Shown piece by piece: positions 12,871 through 23,400 of a stretch of DNA of 64,000 nucleotides. Numbering within the stretch: the stretch's first letter is position 1; every line of letters starts with the position of its first letter. Position numbers and translations under genes: made by a program. The stretch covers positions 62,998,282 to 63,062,281 of the forward strand of contig NC_087066.1 of assembly GCF_963678635.1 (NCBI RefSeq), in the 5' to 3' direction. This DNA comes from Symsagittifera roscoffensis (Eukaryota; Xenacoelomorpha; Acoela; Convolutidae). The notes beneath the pieces were generated by a model. The model saw nothing but the letters and a program-made list of their open reading frames with translations. It searched no databases and was not told the origin of the DNA.

Positions 12871-13233
12871 GTGCCAAGTTTTGCAACGCTCGAGAATGTC
12901 CAAATTTGCCTCAGGGGCGAACACAAGAAGTCGGTCGGAATCCGCCGGTCCCGAGTCATGAGCCAAGAATTTTTCCACTTTACAGTTTTTTGAAGTTCCA
13001 TAGGAATTGCGATATCCCCCACGGTCTTTGGTAAAACTCCAAAGTCTTTCTTGTTGAATTGCTCTTCCAACCGAAGTAAATTTAGGCATGTTTGCTGCGC
13101 ACTCCTCAGACAAGTTGCTCGTTACGTTTTGATCAATAGATCGGGGATGTTCTTTCGTGTTTTGCTCTCTTTCTCTAAGTTTGATACGAAAACAATTTGG
13201 AAAATTTAATTCTTGCCCCCAGAAGTACTGCAA
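12270..13233 (-). pseudogene. MULE transposase, longest copy, frameshifted
   Basis: Reading the minus strand from 13,233: KFLAHDSGPADSDRLLVFAP, then TWHADGTL with the first catalytic Asp, a stop/frameshift, then FPSLLYQVYTVNAV and IVYFLLEPKTQQQYQQAF, then EIVIDFEKAAIPAF (second Asp) and GCFFLFAQANWRKLQ, then FFALALIPE. This is the order of Mutator-like (MULE) transposases of the type often found with FLYWCH zinc fingers in invertebrates; no FLYWCH finger is visible here. The breaks after ADGTL and at the C-run make it inactive. The 2.68 kb array boundary cuts through the ADGTL region, so units 1-3 contain only the part downstream of it. Confidence 0.8.
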
Positions 13234-14216
13234 TTAGTAAGGACTATTTTTTGAAACTTTTTGTCAGTGTTTGTTTTTTTCTTACACCCCCCCCCCCCCC
13301 GATTTCTAACTTCTATGCACGTTTAACGGTCATGCTTTTCACATTTATGAACATAATTTCTTTCAATTTAAAGTGAAAAATTGTGAAAAGATTATGACAC
13401 GTGTAGAAAACTTACTTTTCAACTTCTCGTTCATGGGGCAACACTGAATGTAAATAGTTCATTTTTTTCTCCTCAAATAAATCATCACTTTTAAAAAACT
13501 GTGATTTGCAAGGTGTTTTTGAGCATCTCCAACTGATTAACTCGCGTTTCTCATTTAATCGAACCTAATTAATTTTTTCATCTTCAAAGATCAAGATTCG
13601 TTTCCCGCGATGGCTTTCAGTGAATTTCAACATTATCCAAATGAGTAGAAACATATTTAGAAACCAAAATGATTATATATCAATTAACGCAATCAAGGTT
13701 TTGGATTCAATTTTTGTTGTTAAACGAAACAAAAAGCACTCATAACTTTACCCAATAGTTGTTTTGAGTTAAGTATAAGGTTAAGTGATATTTAGTGGGG
13801 GATTACTTAGTTCAGGGGTAACTAAAGGGTTATTTTACGAATTTATTGCGAGATATTACGTTTTGAAAATTGCCATAATTGCCATTTTATGCGAGCTTTA
13901 TTTTTTGCGAGTTGTTGTGCTATGTCTGAAAACCGACATAATTCGTCTTATGACGATCTCCCTGACTGGGTTTCAAGATAAATCATAATTTATGATTTTT
14001 TTTGTGCATGTAGACCTATATTGGAAACAATATATTATATTATGATTTTAATTCACATGCTTAATCTAGTGCGATGAAGTTCCAAACAATGTTCAGGAAC
14101 GTTCAAAAAACGTTCTCCCCCGCGGAGTAATAGGTTCAAAGTTGAAAGGTGGGTGCTGAGTCGGGGGGGGGGGGTTTGATTAAAAAAATGAGAAGCTGGG
14201 CAATTTGTATTTGCAG
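12871..14216. other. Intergenic or intronic sequence upstream of the first visible IFT172 exon
   Basis: After the MULE remnant this stretch holds a C-run at 13,286, a diverged copy of part of the 2.68 kb unit at about 13,895-14,090 (AATTCGTCTTATGaCGATCTCCCTGACTGGG and following), and a G-run at 14,163. I see no exon for the missing N-terminal propeller of IFT172 here. Confidence 0.6.
13895..14090 (+). repeat. Diverged solo copy of part of the 2.68 kb unit
   Basis: Matches 2,565-2,745 of array unit 1: GCGAGTTGT, CATAATTCGTCTTATG, CTCCCTGACTGGGT, GACCTATATTGGAAACAATAT and CACATGCTTAATCTAGTGCGAT, with scattered substitutions. It is older than the array and shows that this segment of the unit is itself a dispersed repeat. 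Confidence 0.75.
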
Positions 14217-14447
14217 GGATGGAAAGAAAAGCATCAGCAACAAATTTCTGTTTGAATCAACGCCTACATGTATATACTGGCCACGGTTGGAGCTGGGCCA
14301 GGAGTTCGACAAGTGTTTCTTCGTTGGTAATTTGCAGGGTGAAGTTCGAAAGTGCAAGACAAACAGTAAAAAGACACAGGGAGATTTTCTCGTTCCACAG
14401 AAAGTAGTCCCCGCTTATCAAGCATTCGTCTGTGCACTCGCACCTAA
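14217..14447 (+). CDS. IFT172: IFT172 exon 1 of those visible (WD40)
   Basis: Acceptor TTTGCAG, donor GTAAGT. Encodes [19 protein letters not shown] and the block ending VCALAP, matching the vertebrate GDKKVICNKF region of the first propeller. Starts in phase with an upstream exon that is not in the window. Confidence 0.9.
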
Positions 14448-17400
14448 GTAAGTGACATATCTATGTGAAGTTGTCTAGCACCACCCTTAAATTCACAAAT
14501 GCTCACAAACTTGCGTTTCAGTCCAGAAAATGGAGGTTTCGTGGCTTCCTACGCCGATGGCTTAATTATCATCTGGGCAGAGGTTAGTTGAAATATAATT
14601 GAAATATAATCTAATGACTTGATAATTAAGTACGATTGTGAAATATCCAATTCTCCTATTTCTTGAGCTAATAGATATCATAAATTAAAAAATAAGAAGC
14701 AATAAATCTACAAACAGGAGAACAAGATCTCTAATACAAATTTAAAATTTGAGTGCTATGAGAACATCTTCCGCAAAAAATCTGTGCTTCGATATTTTGA
14801 CCTAGTATCTTAGTTTTCTGTGTTTTGAGTACCAGCGCTCCTTTTCAGTTTTTCGACTGTTTATTTTATCTGATGTTGGCTTGAGATCTTTTTGGTTAGA
14901 GTTCTCTAAAAACTTGAGCTGCTCGTGGCTCTTTTTCTATTTCCCTTTGATATTCGCTGTTATTTAAAAAAAAAACAGTTCAGTATTTTTTTCTGTTCGC
15001 TTGCGTTCATTGCCTCTTTTCGAACTCTTCATTTGCTATGTCAAATTAAAGTACATGGAAATCGCCATATGAATAATTTTTACAAGTTTGAGTTGTAAAG
15101 TAACGAGGGGAATGAAAAACTGGAAAAGAATTCAGATCCTTTTATTATAATTGTTTAGTCCAATGGTCAATATGTGAAGATGGGATCAATGAAGCATTCC
15201 GTGGCCGCGTACGCTTTGGCAACAACTGTGTCGGCCATAGTTGCTGCAGGTGCTGACATGCGGATAGCCGTGTACAGAAGAACTGGAGGAGGTAGGGGAT
15301 CCCATCTTTGTTCATACAAGTTTTTATTCATATAAGTAGAAATTATGGCGCAAATGATAACAAAGTTCGCTCGCAGTCATGTGGTTACCGGTTCGAAACT
15401 CGCACGTGCGCTGCAATTTGCAACCTTTTTTTCTTGCTTAACTTGAATAATTAATCTTCGGTTACATTTGATATACAACCACCGATTTCATGGAGTCATT
15501 CACTTCTATGATGTTAAAGCGTGTTAATACAGCACGAATTTTTTTTTTCGGCTTGCTACGGCGGAACTTACTTTAATGATATTTTTCTCTTAGAAAGTAT
15601 CTTTTTATCGTCTTTATAGACCTTTAAACGAGATAATTAGTAAAAATAATTAGTGAGATAATAACTAGTATAGTAAAATCATGATAAGCTGAAATAGATG
15701 TCAAGATTTTACTTCAGGCATGTCTTCGTCTGTGGCGGGTGAGCTGATGCAGAGTTTCGACTTCAACTCGGACAAGAGCGAGAAAGAATTCACGTGCGCC
15801 TGCAGTTCGGCAATCAGCGAAACAGTGGCAGTGGCCAGTTATGATCGGTAAGTTTTCTTGCAAAATACGGCACGTTAATTTTTTTTTTATTGTTAGCAAT
15901 ATGAACCTAAATGAGAACTTTTTTCTCGCTAAGTTACACTGCAGACTAGCTGCAAAAAATTCTGTAATAATCAGTTATTCCTATTTCCTTAAGTTAATAC
16001 ATTTTGCAAAACAGGGGAACTGGTAGGCGGCGTAATGAAACCAACTATACCGGAGGCGCCAGGGTAAAGTGTTCCATATTTTCTCAGCTTCGATTTCACT
16101 GGTACTAAGCCAGTGCCAAATGACTGAAGGCCACGCGTAATGAAACTGGGGTGTAGTTGTGTAGTCACGATGGGAAACACGCGTGTAACGCCCGCAATTG
16201 AAACAGAGAAGACGGTACTTTCTGAGCTGTATTTGGTTCCATAAATGCGCCTCACAAGCTTCGATGATGGTACACTAAGGAATAGCAAAGGTAACTGGCG
16301 CGTAGAACACCTGAAGCAATTGTGACAATAGTTATCCTTACAGGGCAAACAATCTGGAAGCAAGCTATCGTACGACTGTTCATTTGCATTATAGCCAACG
16401 AACGCCGTTTCTTCATCCCTTATTTCGGTTTTAGAAATTTCAGTCTGTTGATTAAAAAACACATCATTTGTCGAGCAACCGTCACCAGCCACAAAGACCT
16501 CTTAGGTCCCTTTGTTGAGATAGATTATTTGGACGTTTTTTTCTGCGAGGCATATGCGATACAAGAACAGATCATATCTGAAGTAAAAAGAAATTTTGTT
16601 GTTAGTTTATGTTCAGCTGTGACAAACATTTCGACTGTCTGTTTCAGTGAAATTGACAAGGCGGCTCAGAAAAAATAAAACAAGAACAAACTATTTTTGA
16701 AGGTGCAAAAGTTTGTTCTTACACAAACATAATCTTCATGAGCTTCATTTTACAAGTTCAAGAAATTGAGCACGATGTATAAACGTAATTTTTAGAAGGA
16801 ACCAGTAAGTGAACTATAAATTGTCATCGCCAACGATGAACAAAAATGGGAACATAAATAAATAACAATGAGGAAACAAATTTAAACATCAGTTACGGCA
16901 ATGACCAGGTATCAGTTGATAATTTGTATCAAACGACCAAGTTTCAAGCACCACATGGTGTAGTTTTGTGCTGAGTTGTTCAAGCCTGTCTTTTTGGTCC
17001 AGATCTGAATCCCACAGATGTCGCGGATCATTTTGATGCACTTAGTCGTCCTGGTAATGGAATAAATTGAATATACAAGTGAATAAAATAAGACAAAAGG
17101 AAACTCACGAATCAGTCTGAATTGTCAGATTCATTGAAAACTTTTCCATACGTTTCATTGAGGCCTTTAGCTTGAGGAAACTGGTGGAGGTGCAGTTGAG
17201 GCAGAAGAAGACGAGGAATCTGCTTGAATATACTTCGGGGCATCATCAGAATGCTGTAAGGGCAACAGCTTGGTTACGCGAAGACTGTGGGCTTCTGCAC
17301 AAACGTCTCCATCTTGCTTGGAGGGTTTTTACCACCCCTCGACTTTGAATCCCTCCAGCTCGTTCACAGCCGTCACAATTTCATTGAGCGTTTGTTTAAT

Positions 17401-20400
17401 TAAAGGGATAAAAAGTAGGCCTGTTCACTTCTAAGCGTGCGGGGTTGGCTGCAAAAATGACAAGGGCAGAGACACTTTGGAGTTCTGCTACCGATGATGG
17501 GCAGTGCATATTTTCTGCATTCTCTCATGACACTCGAGCACACAAGGCATTGCGATTCGTACCCGATTTCTTTAGACAGACACAAGTGTTGCTTTTGCCC
17601 TGCATGCACTGCCCACCATGGCACATTGTTCCATGACAAGCATCGGCTAATACATGACTTCTCGTCAGCCGAACGTTCTTGGATGAAAATGCGAACCAAC
17701 GCATTTCAGTTTCACTGGCAACGTCGAAACTTATAGGTACCTCCATACCCATAAGCGATGTGTCAAGTAGTGGAGTTATTGGCTCATCTGTTGCCAGCAA
17801 CAAATTACCGCCTTCCATTACTCCTTTTACGTCAACATGTAATAAAAACTGGGAGTCGCCGGGGGCAAACGAGAGCAGTACCTGAACAGAACCGCCGATG
17901 CTTGAGGCGACTTCGTGAACAGAGCACAGGTTTTACTGCTCTCAGGAATACCAAACAAGACGAACCGATCGTATGTATCCTGCTGGAAGAGTGATACTTT
18001 GGCGGGAGCAGCCGATTTGCCCCAGTTCCTGAACCTTTTGGTTCAACGTGACGCCTCCCGTGAACGATGAAGAGTTTCACCCTCTTGTCCTCAGTGTCGT
18101 GTCCCAGAGCCACGTCTGGAAATCTTATGTCGGTAAAGTTCGCATCAACAAGTGCTCGAGCTTGATCGTAGTTCAATCGCGGAGTTAGTAAAGGCATATT
18201 CAAAGCTGAAAATGTTGGAATGTTTGGCAAAAAAGAAAGTGAGCAAAAACAGTCAGGTTTTATAAATAACAAGAGTCTGTAAAAAAGAGAATTCAAAAAA
18301 GCAATTAAACGTTTCCTATAGAATTAGTATTTAATTTTCAACACCGAAAGCATTCACATTTTTTTTAAAATCCTGTCAATAACTGACGTTCCTCGATTGA
18401 GTGGGTGAGCAAATGCTGCCACCAATAGTAGCGAGGCTGCCTATATGTTACAAAAAAGATTAAACAAGTAGGGCGCTGTTTTACTATTTTTTCTTATTCC
18501 TGATCATCGGATACTTAAGGACAGTAATGGGAAAAGGCAAGTTGAGAGAACGACAGTTTAATGTGTAATCGTTGGAGCATTAGGATTAAAGTCCGATTTC
18601 ATATCACTTAGATGACTTAAACAAGATTTAAGAAAGGTTGAAATCTATGGTGACAGAGCTAACTGAGTCCCTCATGAAATTGCTCTGTATCCTCAAGTTA
18701 GATTTTTATGGTTGTGTGTGATTTAGGGTGCGGACATTCAACTGGAACGCGACCTCAGAGAAGTTTGTGGAATTGTCGCTCATGGAGATCAAGAACCTCT
18801 ACACCATAACTGTGCTGCAGTGGAGACCAGACGGAACCAACATTCTCCTCGTAAGGAAACATGCATGTTGTCATTGCTCCTGTTAACCATATTGATGAGT
18901 TTGTGCTTTCAATGCGGTTATTTTGGTATACATTGGGCATTAACAATTTTATAAAGCATTGCAGAATTAAAAAATTAACTATTGACTTATTTATCACGAA
19001 TTGAGTTTATGTTATATTGAAAATCATTGAAATTCAAATTCAGTTTTCTCGGGTTCCTGAAGCTCATTGACATTTTGGTTGGAATTATTCGGGATTTAAA
19101 ATGCTTTTACGATTGTCTAAAGGTTTAATAGGTATTACTCCCGCCTTTACCTTTTGACCCTTTTTAAGTTCAATTCAAATTCATTTGATTATCTTAATGC
19201 AAATAACTTTCTCCAATTTTAAAAATGCAAAAAGAAGTGAATGAATTCAAGTTTCTCAAGGGAGTTTTTAAAATTTATAAGAATCACTGATTTGCCAGAT
19301 TTTCTAATTGAGCTACTTTTGTGAATGAGGTGCTTGTCATAAAGATTCTTGAAATTAAAGTAGATTTAACGTGATGTACTTTTTCTTCGAAGGCTGATTT
19401 GTTTCGTGAAATTATCCTTTGGTTTTTGGTTTTATCGAGGTTTTGATTGAAACTTTCCGTTGGAGATGTTTACAGCATGCGCATGTGATCTTGCGGTAAA
19501 TTACAATCATTTTTGAGTTTTTTTATACAGGCTATTGCAAGTTTTTATACTATATTAATGCCCTGAGCTTGATATTTACCTGTAATCAGTTTTCGTAACA
19601 TAATTGAGGTTTGAAATTTTCCAATTCGGGATAATTTTTGATAGGTATTTGCCTTTTTGACGTGTAGAACGAGCGGCAATTTGATCCGGCTCAGAAGCAT
19701 TGGAAACTGAATGTAGGCGATTCATTTGGTTTTATTAAGAGTCGATGAACTTGGTGGAGACTCTTATTTAGGTAGTTATGTTTTTTTTCCACAGTTTGCA
19801 CAGTTTTTTCGCAGTTTGCCTTTTTGATTTTTTTAGTTCAGTTTATTTCCTATTTACACAAGCAAAGCTTGTGTGATAGTATGAGCTCTCTTTATTTTTT
19901 TCCCAACCTAAGCCGCAGGTATTAGTGTTCATTTTGAAAGTGTTTTTTTTTGCAGTATGTACAAAAGATCAATAACCAGGTATTAAGTAAAGCTAATGCT
20001 AAGGATATGAACACAAATTTTGATATTAAAAATAGCACTTAAGCTTCAAGGTATCATGGATCTGTAGCGTAGAGGCAGGGAAGGAGATTCGCAACAAAAT
20101 AAGAGGGTTAGAACCTGTGTGGGGCGGATGTTTTTAATGAACTTTTTCGTATACTAGGTAAAATGCGTCCGCTCTATAAACTGAGGCATGTTAGTTGGTA
20201 AATTTTTTTTATCGAATTGACTGGTACTGGCAATGCGTCATAATTGGGCTGCGTCAAGTCACTTAGCAATTATGCAAACTCATAATTGGCTTGAGTCATT
20301 TAAGAAATTATGAAGACTCAAAGTTTTACTCATTCGGTTTTTCCCAGTAGCATTGTCGGTCTTGTTTTTGCTTGTGTATGCAACGTGCAACTTCGCCTCT

Positions 20401-23400
20401 GTGTTTAAAAGGAAGGCAAACTCCATTATCTAACAGCGAAAGTGTAAAATTCTTGGAAAACGTGATTTACTTCTAATTTCGAAAGTGGAATTTTATTTTC
20501 GCATTTCCCAGCGAAAATAAATTTTTTTGATTGATCCAGTTCTCTCAACTTGGGTTAGTTTTATCAAAAAAAAAGTCAATCCTAAGTTGCTCTAGAAACA
20601 AGCTTTAAGGCCATCTATTTTTATCTTGAAAACTCATTAAACAAGTGTTTTTTTTTTTAAAGTTAGTATTTGTTTTTATTCTTTTGCGTTCATTGACTTT
20701 TTTTAGCTATGTTTTTATCAAGGTGAGCGACAGTTAATCGATCTTTGTCCAAATCGCGGACGACCCTTCACCCCCCTCAGGGATTCGACCCCTTGCCGAC
20801 TTAAAGGGATCCCCTTTGTACTATTTTAAGATCTCCATTTTTGACTCATTCCACTATATTTGGAGTTGAACAAAGAAGCTTGACAGGTGAACTGAGTTAC
20901 GTTTTTTAAACAACTCTCAATTCTTTTTTGCCTCCTGACAGGGTACCCAGACGGGTCTAGTGGAGATGTTGGAGGTGTCGTCTCCGAAGTCGGTGGTGAA
21001 TGGAGTGTTCGAGATACAGTACTTCGGACCCAAACAGGTCCTCGTCCGCAACACCAAGAAGAATACTCGATGTGTACTCCGATCCCAATACAACTACCCG
21101 GTCAGTATTTCAAAGAGTGTGAAATGTGTTTTGGTAAATTGTTAACAGTTCCAGTGAATTAAAGCAGAATTTAAAACCAGCTCGTTGTTATGCGTTTAGT
21201 TAGTTCATTTTGCGTATGGAAAGCATACTGTCTTTTCAAATATCGTTAGCGGTATTGACAGTTCGATAGTTTTGCCACTGTGTAGTTAATTTATTATTTT
21301 GTAAAATTTTTGATGTGTTTTTTTAGATCACGAAGGTGAATGTGTGTGGCGGTAAGAGTTCGGATGTGAGTCTAGCGACTGGGTCTTCAGGTGGTCTGAC
21401 TTCGGACAAGAGAAACAGGTATCTGGTGGCATATACAAGTGACACCCTCCTGATAGCCGACTTCTTAGATGGCCGAATGAGCGAAGTGCAGTGGACTAGT
21501 GGAGGAAACGAGAAGTTCTACTTCGAAATCGAAAAGGTAAAAAAGTAAAGATTTGAGGCTTTATAGTCGTGGCGTTGTAATCACATGATTGGTGGTTCAA
21601 TTTGTTCGTGCACGTCGGTTATCAAGGTGAGCGCTTGTAGTGTAGCCATTGTCCACTGAACCTATAGTGATAAACCTTCGAATACTGGGCTCTGATTTGT
21701 TGACAAAATTTTCGAGTGTTTGGTTCTTCCCTCATGGGGGACTCCTTCCTCTGATAGGTTAACTGAAAAAAATAATGAGAAATTACTGGTCATATCTTTT
21801 TTGGTCAACGATTAACCCAAAATCATTTTGATATCAGAAATCAATTTTCACTCATTTGAACACGTAAGAGATAATTCAACAATCTATTTGACAAAAAAAT
21901 AATTATCAGATAAGATGTCCACGTTGTGCACAAAAATTAGTTCAAAGATGTGATTAAATGATTTGCAGGTTTTTAACATAAATTAAAAAATATACAAATG
22001 GTTTCCTTTTTTAAAAATCGTAGATAAGTAGTTTTGAGTATGTTAGATATTGAGCGTTTTTTGAAAGAAAATTGATTTGCATTGCTTCGCTGTCTATCAG
22101 GTAACTAAATTGAAAGGTTTCTGGTATTCATTAATGAGTCGAATTTTTTGATTGCGTAGGCAATTTTGAGGATACTTGATTTTAAATTCGTTTTCCTGTT
22201 TGTAATACTGGAAAAATAATTATTAATAGTCGATGAACGTTGTTCAGACTCTTATAAAGGTCGCGATGTTTTTTTTCAGTTTTTTTCCTCGAGAAACTCT
22301 AATATGATTTTTTTTCAAGTTTCAGTTCATTTTCTTTGTGAAAAGGAAGGCAAACTCCACGATCGAACAGCAAAAGTGTAAACCTCACGAAAAGCGTGAT
22401 CGACTTCTAGTTTTGAAAGTGGAATTAAGTTTTCAGATTTCCCAGCGAAATAAAACTTTTACTTATTAATCCAGTTTTCTGAAGTGGGGTGGGGTTAATT
22501 TTATCAAAAAGGCGCCAATAATAAATTGCTTTTGAAAATCAAAGAGCTTTAGGTCTGTTGACTATTTTCTGGATTGTTATTTAGGTCTGTTGACTATTTT
22601 CTGGATTGTTATTTAGGTCTGTTGACTATTTTCTGGATTGTTATTTAGGTCTGTTGACTATTTTCTGGATTGTTATTTAGGTCTGTTGACTATTTTCTGG
22701 ATTGTTATTTAGGTCTGTTGACTATTTTCTGGATTGTTATTTAGGTCTGTTGACTATTTTCTGGATTTTTATTTAGGTCTGTTGACTATTTTCTGGATTG
22801 TTATTTAGGTCTGTTGACTATTTTCTGGATTGTTATTTAGGTCTGTTGACTATTTTCTGGATTGTTATTTAGGTCTGTTGACTATTTTCTGGATTGTTAT
22901 TTAGGTCTGTTGACTATTTTCTGGATTGTTATTTAGGTCTGTTGACTATTTTCTGGATTGTTATTTAGGTCTGTTGACTATTTTCTGGATTGTTATTTAG
23001 GTCTGTTGACTATTTTCTGGATTGTTATTTAGGTCTGTTGACTATTTTCTGGATTGTTATTTAGGTCTGTTGACTATTTTCTGGATTGTTATTTAGGTCT
23101 GTTGACTATTTTCTGGATTGTTATTTAGGTCTGTTGACTATTTTCTGGATTGTTATTTAGGTCTGTTGACTATTTTCTGGATTGTTATTTAGGTCTGTTG
23201 ACTATTTTCTGGATTGTTATTTAGGTCTGTTGACTATTTTCTGGATTGTTATTTAGGTCTGTTGACTATTTTCTGGATTGTTATTTAGGTCTGTTGACTA
23301 TTTTCTGGATTGTTATTTAGGTCTGTTGACTATTTTCTGGATTGTTATTTAGGTCTGTTGACTATTTTCTGGATTGTTATTTAGGTCTGTTGACTATTTT

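Larger units (their letters stand above)
18851..20941. other. Intron 5: dispersed repeats
   Basis: Contains a composite repeat at 19,855-20,660 (SINE-like head near 20,045, then an R1 copy) and a minus-strand piece of the poly-C hAT-like MITE at about 20,745-20,830. The part 18,851-19,730 shows nothing I can assign. Confidence 0.5.

Noticed and set aside
13286-13300. Poly-C and poly-G runs (13,286; 14,163; 60,759) as separate regulatory sites
   Set aside because: Several such runs belong to the hAT-like MITE family; these isolated ones are probably degraded relics or simple sequence.
16322-16678. 118-codon plus-strand ORF in intron 4
   Set aside because: It overlaps the antisense Cys-rich frame, has no motif and would not fit between IFT172 exons 4 and 5, which join directly in phase.
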